Below are positions 10,735-22,736 of a stretch of 64,000 bases of DNA, piece by piece. The notes beneath the pieces are model-generated. The model saw nothing but the letters and a program-made list of their open reading frames with translations, did not search any database and was not told the origin of the DNA. This stretch comes from Puccinia triticina. Lineage: Eukaryota; Basidiomycota; Pucciniomycetes; Pucciniales; Pucciniaceae. The stretch is from positions 3,720,001 to 3,784,000 of the forward strand of contig NC_070570.1 in the NCBI RefSeq assembly GCF_026914185.1, written 5' to 3'. Every line of letters starts with the position of its first letter. Position 1 is the first letter of the stretch. The position numbers were made by a program, and so were the translations under genes.

Positions 10735-11510
10735 ATGAGCTGGATCCCCCGGTGACTCTCCCCCGGGGATATCTAACCTGCCACAAATGACCTGGGGACA
10801 CAGCCCCTCAAAAACATAGTTCGAGGGGCAGAAGTCAGCCGCTGTGCCGTGCCGACGGCCGGCGCAGGCCCACAGTGCGGAGGATACACACTCCCCCGAC
10901 GACCGGCCAGCACACATGTGGAGTGCAAATCACCGGTCATCTAAGGGATTAAGCACTCCTCTTGATGACCGGGTCCGTTGCGGTCATTGAGAGGGGTCAA
11001 CGCACCTCTTGATGACTGGAACGGAATCCGTCAATGAGAGGAGAAGCACACCTCTCGATGACCAGAACAAAACCGGTCATCGAGAGGAGAAACACACCTC
11101 TCGGTGACCGGGAGCAGACCGGTCATCGAGGCAATTAAGTACTCCGCTCGATGACCGGGTCCGTTGCGGTCATCAAGAGGAGTACTTAATCCACTCGATG
11201 ACCAAGCAGATCCGGTCATCAAGAGGATTACTTAATCTCCTTGATGACCGGAACAGACCCGGTCATTGAGAGGAGAAACACTCCCCCAATGACCGGAGCG
11301 AACCATTCAACGAGATGAGTGATGAACAGTTCGCTCCGGTCATTGAGGGGAGTCTTGACTCCTCTCGATGACTGGAAAACGGACCCATCGAGAGGAGCAC
11401 TTGATCCCCTCAATGTATGAACGGTCTGGTCCCGGTCACCGAGAGGTGTGTTTCTCCTCTCGATGACCGGGTTCTGGTCATCGCTCCTCTCGATGACCGG
11501 CCTACTTCTC
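10735..11510. repeat. Hairpin (palindromic) tandem array 1
   Basis: A run of imperfect palindromes. The main unit alternates GATGACCGG and CCGGTCATC words separated by 10-15 bp loops, joined by CTCTCGATGA / TCATCGAGAGG arms. Units are diverged (GATGACCAGA, GATGACTGGA, GCGGTCATTG variants), suggesting the oldest of the related arrays here. The leading 200 bp contain other palindromes of different sequence. A 17-G run follows at 11,549-11,565. Confidence 0.85.
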
Positions 11511-11569
11511 CTCCCCCTCCTGGGGGTCAGGCTTAGTTCAAGGAGGAAGGGGGGGGGGGGGGGGGCTAT

Positions 11570-12340
11570 TCTCAATGATGGTGGGCGAGTGGTTTTAGAC
11601 CTCGGCGAAGTGTGTGAGATACATGATTGCAGCCACAGGGCCCTCTACCTTGTCAGGTAGTATTCAACAGCTGGGTTCTAGAGCCTTCACTCCATTGTGA
11701 AAAGCCGTGGCCGGAGGCGAAGCAAACAGCATTGGGCAAGTATGAGCAGGCCGAGGAGGTTTTGGTGGCCTGTGTAGCGGGCGGGCGGGATCGGCAGGAC
11801 TCCTGGGGATGCACAAGAAGCAGCTCGGCCTTCGTGATTGAGGGATCACTACCAGCAACAATACCCTCATGACCTGGGAAGCGGTATTTCCCTGTACAAA
11901 GCTGCGTGACAGTCAAAGCCTCTCGTGGTTTAGGAAGGTACAGCAAAGGCGCAGCATCTTCGAGAGGGAGAACCGTCAAAAAAGACCCGCCTTGGCCAAA
12001 AGCGGTTCTGGCCCGGGTGTGAACATATACATCCATAACAACAAAAAAGTGTGCAGGTCATCTAAAGGCGAAGTTCTGATTTGTTTTGTTTTGTTTGAAG
12101 GGTCCCAGTCGCTTGTCTCGGACAGCGCCACGCGACTGTAAAGATTTGCAGTGTTGGAGTACCCCAAAATGGGGAGGACTCCTAGACTTATTGAAACATG
12201 TGTGCGCTGTTGATCTAGAGAAAAAAAGAGGAGCGAGGGGAGGTAGACAATAAATAAAGGCGCCTCGACGGGGGCTGGACCTTCACGGGTCGAGTTCCCC
12301 TCTCGCAGTTGTGGAGGTTGAGCACGATCCGTCGGTTAAC
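11570..12340. other. No gene recognised
   Basis: A minus-strand open frame at 11,653-12,036 has no recognisable domain and no splice context. I see nothing else supportable here. Confidence 0.4.
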
Positions 12341-12344
12341 ACTC

Positions 12345-12625
12345 TCCGCCTTCGCATTTGCAAAGGTTTGAGGGCTTTAATCTTTTATCTCAATCCCCTG
12401 TTGCGCTTGCGCAGGCTGATTATGTCTTATCTTTTCCCCCTGCTGCGCTTGCAAAGGTGGGTCAAAACATTCATCACACAAAGAAGGAAAAAACCTCCCC
12501 TGTTGCACTTGCACAGGTTGAGGTAAATTTTACTCCCCTGTTGCACTTGCTCAGGCTGGGCAATTTATTTAACCAACCATTTGCCCACCTCTCTCCCCTT
12601 GCATTTGCAACAGGCAGAGGTGGGA
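12345..12625. repeat. Degenerate minisatellite, CCCCTGTTGCACTTGC unit
   Basis: About six copies of a CCCCTGTTGCACTTGCNCAGG-type core recur at roughly 12,349, 12,396, 12,440, 12,496, 12,537 and 12,596. Spacing is 41-59 bp and the sequence between cores varies. Confidence 0.7.
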
Positions 12626-12879
12626 GAATCCGGTCCCTTTTCATTCATGGTTCATGAATTGGGGGATCAGTCCGAGGCATTAATGTTTGGGGACTTAAAA
12701 TTTAATTCACACGGCAGCAAAGTCAAACATACTTCTGCCTGGGAAGAAGGGAACTGTGGGAAATATTGCCAAGTTGGCCACTGTGCCACTGGCAGGCCCC
12801 TTTTGGGGCCTTTTGGGAAAGGGGGAGGGTGAACCCATGAACCCAATTTCCATGAAACTGTGGATTTAACATACTTAGA

Positions 12880-13930
12880 TCACCTCCTGCGCTCTGCGGC
12901 GCGTAGCGCAAATGGAACATCAAACTTCTGCAAGCAGGCCTCACTCAGTCCAGATACCATCCAACCCTTTACTTCGTCATCAAAAGTGGCTCTCTGGCTG
13001 GTGCCGTGACGGTCCATGTCAACGATCTAGCAGTTGTTGGTGAACCTCTGTTTGTTGACCAGCTCATAGAAAACCTGGGTAAGTGGTTCAAGATTGGGGC
13101 GGACAAGGAGCTACACCATTTCCTCCCCATGAAGATTGATTGAGACGTAGAACACCAGATCCTCTCCATTTCCCAACCACATTAGATATCCAATCTTCAA
13201 AACAGGTTCCTGTCAAATTCTGCTATCTCCGTTTGACCCCCAACAGACTCAGCATTCAAAGATCTAGTCCCGCAAAAGTCTGCTGAGCAGCCTGCCTCCG
13301 GGCCCTAGTATCCTCAACTCATAGACGCTCTTCTCAGGGCCTCTCAGTGCACCCGCACGGACATTGCCTTTGCAGTACATCACCTCTCCCAATTCCTGTG
13401 TGATCCCCAGAAGAGCACTGGCAAGCAGCTCTGTGAGTGCTTCACTATCTAATCTCCACCACGGATCTCCGGTTACGGCTGGGTGGTTCACTGACTTGCG
13501 CTGGACTCTCAGACTCGGACTGGGAAGAGGATTGTCACAACAGATGGTCCACTTTGTTGTACACGTACTGTCTTGGCAATGTCACATTTTCCTGGAAGTC
13601 CCAAAAACAGGCCAACATTTCCCTCTCAAGCACGGAAGCGGAGTACAAAGTGATGTCCAACGCGTGCAAGGAGGGGCTGTGGCTCCGGTATGTACTCACC
13701 AAACTAAAGCTGCGCCCCTCTACATCCATCCCACTCCATGTTGATAATGCCGGTGCGGAAGCTTTAGCCAAGAACCCGAACATCATGCGCGCACCAAGCA
13801 CATCAATTCACAATACCACTTTGCCCGCAAGTGCTTCAACAGCAGAAAAATCTCAGTCCTACATGTGTCAACCAAGGATATGCTTGCCAACATGCTCACC
13901 AAGCTGCTCAACCAGGTTCTTCTAGAGGAT
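12880..13930 (+). pseudogene. Ty1/copia pol fragment (RT end and RNase H), inactivated
   Basis: Positions about 12,960-13,143 read as the end of a copia reverse transcriptase, with VHVNDLAVVG in place of the canonical YVDDL motif, then GKWFKIGA and HHFL, followed by in-frame stops. From about 13,330 come TDIAFAVHHLSQF and LSDSDWEED, SWKSQKQ, LSSTEAEY, KEGLWLRYVL, LHVDNAGAEALAKNP, the standard copia RNase H order. Several frameshifts and stops separate the blocks, so it encodes no working protein. The upstream gag, protease and integrase are missing. A TGTTAGATATGG word at about 13,991 may start the 3' LTR but no second LTR is visible. Confidence 0.8.
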
Positions 13931-15190
13931 CACCGCGCACGCTTTGGTGTTTTCTGATAAAATTCACAAGACTAGGATAAATTACTTGTGTTAGATATGG
14001 ATCAATCTGTCAGACACAGAGATAGAGAATTAAGAAATAACAAATGTAACTAGGAGCAGATCCGCTCTGGTACTAAAAGATAGATAAGATTCTATAGAAA
14101 GCTTGGGCTGCAAAGCAGCTGGAAATCCTGAGGATCTAAAGTTGAAGCGACTGTAGTCAACATCAGTAACTGGGCTCCCGTAGCGGTGAGCTGAGTGAGA
14201 AGAATCTCATGTTAGACTTGTTGGGCCTGATTCTCAGTGGTCCCTGATATACGAGCTGCAAGAGCGCCGGAACTGCAGTTGTCTAATATTCAGTACAGTA
14301 CAACTGTCAGTTCTGCGCTGCTTGTATGAGGGCTCTGCCGCGATGGACTTACTGCCGATTACGGGGTTGGTGATCCTATTGCGGAGGCTGGAACCTAATA
14401 GGTCTGATGTGGCGTCGGATGCGAGTGAGCTGAATCATGAGAAAATCATCCCGATCAGCACCGACTCTCGTCCTAGCTATGACAATCCCAGCATGCATGC
14501 TTACCTGGTAGGTTGCCTGTCGTGCTTGGGTTGCTTGGGCTCTTTGTCAATTGTTGACGTGGCTGTAGAGAGGGGAGCGTAGGAATTAGCTTTCGCACAT
14601 TCCAACCACCTGGGAGCAGCATGCATCATGCGCCTGAAGGTCGCGCTGACTCACCATGGCCCCTTTTAGGGTTAGGTTTAGACTTCTTGCGTTTCCTTTG
14701 ATTCGGGGTTAAGCCCAAATCTGACATTTTCTAACACTGTCTCCCCTTTCCCTATCTTGCTTCTTCCATCCCATCTTTTCTTCTTCTTTTTCTCTTTCTC
14801 TCTCTTTAGGGTTGTCAGCAAGCGGGGGTGTTGAGGTGTGGTGTTTCTTGTGTTATTCTTTCCTATCTGCTTCCAACCTTTCTCTCCCATGTCACAGTCT
14901 GTGACATCTTGTAGTTTCAGAGACATGGAAGTCCTTTCCTTATCCTTCCACAAACTCTCTCACTTTGTGTTCTGCTGTCTCAGTCTCAGGATGATTCATC
15001 TCATCAGCAATCAGTCTATTATAAGCAGGCATTGATGCCAACAGGATCAGTAAGAAAAGATGCATGACCATGTATTAAAAGACCACCAAGGTGAGACAGG
15101 CACAAGCAGATTGAACAGAATGAATCTTGGATGAGATGAGTGAGGCAGAAGGCAATGAAGAAAGAAGAGTGGAGTCAAAAATCCAACACA
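13931..15190. other. Gene-poor flank, possible LTR remnant
   Basis: The first few hundred bases may be the 3' LTR of the copia fragment. The remainder, with a CT-rich tract near 14,760-14,810, shows no recognisable gene. Confidence 0.35.
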
Positions 15191-15194
15191 AGTC

Positions 15195-17246
15195 TTATGA
15201 AAAAAAAAATAGAGAAGGTTTTGACAACGCTGTCAATGAATTAAACAATCTCAAAATTGCTTTTCTGGATAATTCATATTTCAATTCCTTTATCCTAGTT
15301 TGAATTAATTCAACCCTTGATTTGATTCTATGGTGATTACAGTATCTATTCTGTTGGTCGCCTCCAAGTATCTTGTGAATGGCTAGGTTATGTTCTGAGA
15401 AAACTGTTTGGATATGTTTTGAGATTAGATCCAATTCACCCAGTTGTTGCATTAATGATACTTTGCTGCTAGATGGAATGAATTCAACACCCAAGGGAGA
15501 TAAATTGTTTTGACCAAAATTGCTCTCCAGATATATTTTAATGTTATCTAATTTTCCCTGGAATTGACTGCTTTCATCCATCAGATTGTATTTCTGGTCA
15601 AATTCTGGGTCAACATGTACATCCATCAACTCTGGATAGTTCTCCCTGAAAAATCTGACCAATTGAAAGAGAACCGATATCTCATTTTGAACTTCTTCAT
15701 TTGTATCTATTTGTTCAATCTGTTCAAACATATGATATATTTTCAGGAATAATGCCTTGATTTGTTCAAATACATATGCATGGTCAGCTCTGTTTACCAA
15801 TCTTAATTTTTCAAAAATTCTGAAAAGTTGATCCTGTTGAAATAAATTGTTATCAATATCTTTCATTGCAGCTTCCCAAACTGGATGCCTCTGGCTTGGA
15901 AATAGCTTATGGTACCTCCTGAATATCTGCTTTAATGAATAAAATGAGAAAAGTCTTTGCTGTGTGGCTTGAAGAACTTTGATATTTTTGAGTGTGATTG
16001 GAATGAAATAATGAAAATTTCAGTTTAAAGAGCAATACTGGGTTGAAAGTGAAAATTGGCCTACCTGAAAACATCTCTCTCTCTGGTGATGCATACCAGC
16101 TTTTGAAAACATTATTGCAATACTCTAAATAGTTGGTGCCAAACAAATTTGGTTGATCATAGATATAGTTGTGGAACATGTTTTCCACAGCTTCATCTAA
16201 AGCCTCTTTTGTAAATAGAGAGGTAAAATCATTTTGTGTAATCAAATGATTCTTGTACATGAAATAAAGTGCTTGGAATCCAAGCCTGTGAATAGAGACC
16301 TCTGCCTGCTTGGGAGGATAATCTTTTGGGCTGCTCTTCTTAATCATATCTATTGTCTCTTCAGCTACTTGCTTTCCAATCATTTCCATAACAGTCCGCT
16401 TGTTATCTTCAGCTAAGGGCACTGGTTTTTTAAGACTCTCTTCCGGAGTACTGCTTTTTCTTTCTGTCTTTGAACTATTTTCTTCATTTTTGGTAGTTGA
16501 TGTGACAGAAAAAGGATCAACATTCTCCCTAGAAAAAAATTGAGATTGAGAAAGAGCATCAAATTTCAGAAATTTGTTCCAGTATTAAGCATAATTCTCC
16601 TGAAAAAAGTGAGGTTGATTCTACACACATTTCCATTTGGCCAACAAGTAGTTTTAAATCCCCATTTTCAGCACTTTTGGGCTCAGTTATGACTTGAATG
16701 ATTATGGGTGGGTAATATTCTGGATTTATAACAAGAGTAGAGGATATTCCTTTCAAATTTGCCACTCAACTATCTTTCAGAATGGCTATTTTTCCATGGA
16801 TGTGTTTCAACTCAAGATAATCTGGAACAAAGAATTTATTTTGGTTTTCCAACTCATCTGGTCTTAAATTATCAATCTTGGGAAAACTGGCCTCCACATT
16901 TTCTCCAAGAGACTTGAAATCCTTTTTAATCTGATTTATCAGAACTGACCCATTATAGTAGTCAGCTCTAGTTGATTTTGAAGAGTAGATACTGTATGCT
17001 AACAGAGATTCTTACTTTCTCTTTCTTCCTGAGATCCTGGAAGCTCTGGCACTAATTTGAAGTTTCAGAGGAGGGTTTCCATTCAGTTGGTAGGTCAGGA
17101 ATTCACTGAATGCTTCATATCTAATTAGAACTTACATTTTCTTTTGAATTGGGTGCTCTTTATTGGGTTCAGGACTTTCTCAATATATTCTTCAGGTGAT
17201 TCTTTATAATATTCAGGATCTAAGGCCTGGTGGACATGTAATATAT
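15195..17246 (-). pseudogene. 3' portion of a rust secreted-protein gene, disrupted
   Basis: Minus-strand blocks of good coding character form the C-terminal bulk of a large protein. They are about 15,195-15,905 (helical, with VNRADHAYVFEQ), 16,060-16,440 (EMIGKQVAEETIDMIKK and FHNYIYDQPNLFG), 16,560-16,990 and 17,040-17,246. I recognise no domain; it looks like a rust-restricted secreted family. Defects visible: an in-frame TGA at 16,766-16,768; a would-be intron at about 17,130-17,145 only 15 nt long; an exon pair near 15,900/16,065 whose phases do not match; and the transposon insertion at 17,247. The 5' part is at 22,737-22,972. I describe the breaks only and do not reconstruct the product. 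Confidence 0.65.
17238..17246. repeat. Target-site duplication GTAATATAT, left copy
   Basis: Nine bases identical to 22,728-22,736 immediately flank the terminal repeats of the Mutator-like element; a 9-bp duplication is typical of that superfamily. Confidence 0.9.
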
Positions 17247-20200
17247 GGGGATGTTGATTTTTACAATGTATGTTTTACACTGCATCCACATCGTAAATCC
17301 CATACGATGTAAAATTGTATCATGGAGGGCATTGGTTGAATTTTACACGTGATCATCAAAATAAGACCCCATGCAAAGCCAGCCCATGCAAAAGGCACAA
17401 TGTAAAAGTACAACTGATATTTGTCACAACATAATTTCACAATTCATCTCTGACATGGTATGTCCCGTGCAAAAGAGATCATGTGTAAAGTTAAAGAAGT
17501 TACCAAAAAGAATGAAATTCACATCGTATCTTCCTACCATGTAAAAATTGTAACATGGAAAAAAGGAACTTAACATCCATAATCTGCAGATTTACATGCG
17601 ATGCAAAAAAAGCAGAAAAAAAAACCAAAAAAAAACCGTCCAACAATTCAAGAAAAAAATGTAACAGCAAACAAAATCGAAGAAATGAGCTAGACCAAAG
17701 CACCCCGCACTATCCTAGCAGACTTCCGCGTAGGTGCTACGGAAGTGGCCTCCCTGCCCGACCTCTCCTTGACCACCGCCTTCTCGCCTGCCTTCTCCTC
17801 GGCCACCGCCTTCTTGCCTGCCTTCTCCTTGGCCTCGGCCACCGCTTTCCAATTCCAATAGTGTGATTCAATTCGATCCCAGTCCGCATCGTCCAAAGGA
17901 CAAGGCTGGAAACCAGACGCTGATGGTTTCTTAATCGCCTTCGAGGGCACCTTCTTCTTCACATTGAGTACCTTAGGTCCACCCGGTGATGGCGCGGGAG
18001 GGACTTCGGGAGTTGAGTCGCCCCTTTTAACCTTCTTTGTCGGACGGAAACGCTTTGCACCGGCACCAGGGTTCAGTCGCGACGGTGCAGTCGCTGGCGG
18101 CGGAGCTAAGGGAGCGGCCGCGAGAATTGTAGCTGAACCAGCTGGGCCACTCTTGATCTTCTTCGTCGGACGGACTTGTTTCGAACTGGCACCAGGGTTT
18201 AGTTGCGCCGGTGCAGTCGCTGGCAGGGAAGACAAGGGAGCGGCCAACAGAGCTGGAACTAAACTGGGTGAGCCGTGATCACCAGCCAAAGTGTCTTGAT
18301 CACCTGCGCGACCCCGTTTTTTCCGCACAACTTTGGTAGCCGGTGATGGCAACGGCAAGATAGCCGGAGGGGCCACCACGGGTATAGCGTCTACCTGAAC
18401 TTTCTTCGCCCGCTTGATCCTTATCTTCAAGGTGGGTCGTTCCTCTATGGGGGACGCGGACTCTTGGGCAGGTTGCTCGTCCTCCAGTGGGGCTTCTCTT
18501 TCTTCGGAATGTTTCTTGAAGGATTCTACATCGCTCAAATGAAGGGGAAGGAATCATTAGAATTTTTTTTAAAAAAAAAATACAAACTGCAAAGCACCAC
18601 TTACGTGTTCCTGTAGCAAGATTGGGATCAACTACCGCCGAGGAGACCACCTTCAGAGGTTGGATATGGATCCCGCTTGGTCGGTCTGTGTAGTACGACA
18701 AATATAACACCGCCCGCATTTGAGAAAATGGGAGGTTTGGCCCTGCTCGGGGGTTATCGCAAGCAATGTTAGCAATGCTTTGATCAACAAATACATCCTC
18801 CTCGGGCGTCCATCGTCGGGAGTAGATCACCCAGCTGGTATTTGGTTGGGCCCCACTGATACTACCAGGAACACGGTTAATCAATCTTGCATGTCCGTCG
18901 TTTTCCAGGTCGTTGTGCAACCACACGCCAGTTATGCCGTTGACATGGCGCAACACCTTGCCCCAATAATGTGACCCGCCCCAAAAGCCGCGAGATATGA
19001 GAGTATAGACCTTGCCAGCCAACGTCAAATTAAATGGCCAATCAATCTTGGCCATGAATTCTAGCTGAGAATCGTCGTCGGGAATCGTAGCAAGTTCAAC
19101 GTGAGCATACAAGTGTAGCGGGGGCTTTCCGTTCTCCCAAGATAATGTTGATTTTTCGTGCATGTATCGTGGGGTACTTGAGGCGGTGGGAGCTGCCTTC
19201 TTTGTTTTCCTTTTGTTGAGGTCGCGGTTACACTCATGGCACTGCAGCCCAGTGATGCCTGACAGGCCAGTTGTGGTCCACCGAGTAAAAATCTCCGTAA
19301 CATTTGATGGCTGAAGGTGGTTGTGTTGAAACATCTCTGGAGTGATCTTCAATCCGTTCAGTGTTCTTTCCGCCCGGTGATGCTGTTTTTGAACAGCTTC
19401 AGGATGTGTGGGACACGAGAATTCGCGAGCTTTGTGGACCTGGAACAACAATGGAAGAGCTCTTGAGGAATTGCTGCTGGGGTCGATGCACATTTCCACG
19501 AAACGGTCTGCCGAGGAGAACTGGCCCGGTACAAAGCTTGCCGGATTGATTTGGTTGACTACATCAAATAATGATTTTGATCCGTTGGTGAGTGTGGAAC
19601 GGATGGAGCCCTTTGGAGTTAGATCGAAGGTTGACCAAGATGAGAAATGCAAGACGAGGTTGTAGAACAGATCATTCTTCTTGCCACCTGTTTGTTGGAG
19701 CCAAAGGGGGCTATAAACTGCAAAGAGAGATTTGAGTGTTGCCACTAACCAACACCGGTTCTTCAAGAAGTCGTATCGCTTGTGAACCTTCTTTGGCGCA
19801 GCGTAGGATACAAAGGTGGTATGGAGGGATCGGTCGATGTTAGGGGTGTTTGGAGGCCGTCCTTTAGCGCGTTTCTCAGGATGTTCGGAAATAAGCTCTT
19901 CCGTCGTATCAGGGGCCCTTCCATCGTTGAATAAAGCCCTCTGACGTTTTGTGGGTTTTGTCCAGCCGATAGATTGACTGACATCAATCTGCTTCCTTGG
20001 TCGGTTTCCGTACTCAATAGGCATGCCTCGCATGACAGCATGGTAATCCCGCTCCAACGCCATCACAAAGCCATACAGCTCAATCATCCTGTGGAACAGG
20101 TGCTTCTTTCCAACACTGTGAAATGAACAAAAAAAATCAGTTCCATTAAAGGATAAAAAGGCAATGGGAAGGAGTAATTACCTAAACATATAGTATACTC

Positions 20201-22727
20201 GGTGCATGCTCTCCTGAGCATTGGTGGTGTTTGGTAGACCATCTTCGCCATCAGGGGAGTCCTCGAGCATCACACGTCGGCTGGGGAACAAAGTAGCTTC
20301 GACGTCTGCCATTGTCCACCAATCCAGCCACTTCTTGACCTTTGGGAAGCGGCGTCGAATCTCGTCAATCCTCTCTTCATGTGTCTGACCTGCCGCGGAG
20401 TTTGTGAGTAAAAGGTTGTGACACATTTTCTCAAATGGCTTCTGTGAAACGTAAAAACACCTGATGAGTGATGCAATGAAAATGCAGGGGAGGAAAAGAA
20501 GTGCGTACAACTTCGTCAGCCATGATGACCGATCGGTTCCGCTTGATCCGAGTAACGGAGGCCTGGAAGTGGTGACTGCAACCCTTCAAGTGACCTATGG
20601 CAACTTTGTCGGTGGTGTTGAATACTTCCATAAAGGCGGCAATGAACCCGTTCCGTTGAGCACTAGAGAAATCAACTACACTTTGTAAGAGCTGCTCACG
20701 TTCCTCCTTCAGGATTGAGGGGATGAGAAACTGTCTGAAAAGGGTGGAAAAGTGTGTTTGATAGTATCTCTCAGTGAGTCCTCGGATCCAGCTAAGTTGT
20801 ACGGGTATCCATCGGTTGATCCGACTACAATACATCGAGGTTGTGAGGAGATATCCATTCTCAAAAAACCTGTATGTGACGTCGGAAAGAAGTCCACCAC
20901 TGTAAAGTTGGTTGCCTTCTTCTGATCGAGCTAGAAGTCGTTCGGACATCCACTTTGTCTGGAAAGTAAAGTGCTCGTTGCCACCCCGGAATGATGCCGA
21001 TATGATTTCCAATCCTTTGCTGGAAGGCCAAGTTTTAGGGTAGCAGGAGAGAATAATTAGTGTGAGTTAGAAATCAGGAGATCGAGGAAGAAATTAAGAA
21101 TGATAAGACAAGAAAAGTACTCAACCGGTCCCACTCAAACATCTGCAGGATAAATAAGTCCCCCATGCCTGCGCCGTTCTTGTCGGGGCCAAGGTTTAAC
21201 TCGCGCAGGATTTCGCGGCGGAGGTAGCGGAGTCTATCTGAGTTGCCAAATGATTCGTGAATGTCTACCACACTGGTAAATGGTTGGTTGACATCATCGG
21301 GGTTGGGAACTCTGACCTGTACAGGTTAATCCACGGTGTCAATTGACTTGCTGTGGTGAGGACCAGAGGGAAACTTACCTTCAATTCCAGTGCACTAGCT
21401 TTTGGGTTCTTCTTAACCTTGTTGGAGAACTCGGCTCGTGCAAGGGGATCAGCCTTCTTTGCAGTTGGCCAGGGGTGGTCGTGGTATCCGTGATGCCGCA
21501 TGAGACCCCAACCGGTTTCCTTGTGAATGTCAAATCGCACCATTGTTCCCTCACACTTCTTCCAGTATACAGTACCGGGGCACTGTCCTGCGCTTCCTTC
21601 ACACGGGGGTTTCCTGAGGCGCAAGAAAAAACCCCTAAATGTGATGTGATGAACGGAGAAAATAGTAAACTGGACTTACTGATCAAGCAGCTCTTTGATT
21701 TTGCCACAGCCAGTGGGGGGAGGACCGGTGTAATCACATTTGTCGTTGTTGCACAGGAGAACCCCTAGACACGGGAAGCGGCTCACTTTCCATGTGCCAT
21801 CTGAACGGTTATCAACGGTGTTCTTCTTAGAGTACCCGACAGAACCGAAGTTGGTGATCTGATTGCCAGGCTTGAGAACAAACTTTGTTTCTCGGTTGGG
21901 GTATATAGGATAGCCCTGCTTGTCAAGGATGCAGTCGTGGTCGATAAAGGTCTGGTGGTCCCAATCCATTCCGTGGGGGATCTCCCAGTTATGGCGCTTG
22001 GTTTTTTTGACAAGGGCCGTTGGGTGATTGATGGTTTCAGCAAAATTAGGCGGGGAGTTGAAATTGATCTGAGTTGTTTCCGGCATAGGGTTCTTGTTCT
22101 TTTGATTCTTGGCCATGGGGATGATGTATAGCGTGTATTGCAGCAAAAAGGTATTGATTGAAAAGACTGTGTATGCTGAACGGGTAGAAAGATTGTTGGC
22201 TAGGAGTTTCGTAGATTGAGATGGTGACGGACGGGAAATAGCAGTCTGCAGAGGATAAGAGAGGAGGGAGAAATACTTACCGGCATGCTTTGATTGTTTT
22301 GAGTTATAGCTCGCCATACAACAAGTGCAATCCAAAAGGGTGGGTGGGGATCGCGGTTGGGGACCTAGAGATTGCCAGTGAATGCGATGGTGCGTTGGTG
22401 GATTTGGAGAGAAATGACCGGATGGGTGAGGATGAACTGTGCACATTCTCTCACAAGGTTGCAAATCTGTTTCTGTACGGGTCAATCTGCGGATTTGCAT
22501 GCCTTTGGAACAAGGTTGTGCATGCACAGGATGTAAAATTACCCAATGCGGGAGTGCAGGTTTTTTTTTGCACTCTGCCATTTACATGTTGGGTGTTTAC
22601 ATGAGGTCATTGTGGACGAAGTCAATGTAAAATTGCATGCAAGTAAAGTTAGATGTAGTTTTACACACTGTACCCTTTACATGAGGTTGTCTGTGTAAAG
22701 GCATAGGTTGTGAAATTCACCCGCCCC
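17247..22727 (-). mobile_element. Complete Mutator-like DNA transposon with GCM finger and USP-like domain
   Basis: The 5,481-bp element is bounded by imperfect terminal inverted repeats of about 37 bp beginning GGGG (left GGGGATGTTGATTTTTACAA, right complement GGGGCGGGTGAATTTCACAA) and by a perfect 9-bp target duplication GTAATATAT. Subterminal regions are rich in TTTACA / TGTAAA words on both sides, likely transposase-binding sites. It contains one seven-exon gene with no stop or frameshift, on the minus strand. Flanking sequence on both sides belongs to one broken gene. Confidence 0.9.
17690..22116 (-). CDS. MULE-type transposase: GCM zinc finger, DDE core, USP-like peptidase, basic tail
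   Basis: Exons, complement of 21680-22116, 21379-21613, 21121-21316, 20509-21014, 20182-20441, 18605-20115 and 17690-18525; 1,326 residues, every junction in phase, introns 62-106 bp. Residues about 105-195 form a GCM/WRKY-like zinc finger (FPCLGVLLCNNDKCDY, later KKCEGTMVRF and HHGYHDHPW). The transposase core shows DDE candidates SDVTYRFF (Asp about 334), VVDFSSAQRNGF (Asp about 404, then LKGCSHH) and NTTNAQESMHR (Glu about 535). Residues about 655-970 resemble a ubiquitin-specific protease: Cys box NRCWLVATLKSLF (Cys about 665), CxxC pair CHEC, His box GGSHYWGKV (His about 926) and WLHND (Asp about 946). The last about 280 residues are Ala/Pro/Lys-rich with repeated RPTKK motifs, probably nuclear-targeting or DNA-binding. 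The domain assignments are by motif, not by search. Confidence 0.85.
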
Positions 22728-22736
22728 GTAATATAT
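22728..22736. repeat. Target-site duplication GTAATATAT, right copy
   Basis: Identical to 17,238-17,246, directly abutting the CCCC end of the Mutator-like element. Confidence 0.9.

Noticed and set aside
11653..12036. 127-codon minus-strand frame
   Set aside because: No recognised domain, no start context and no neighbouring exons; insufficient to call a gene.
12280..12300. tRNA B-box-like GGGTCGAGTTCCC
   Set aside because: No matching A box, anticodon arm or acceptor stem could be folded around it.
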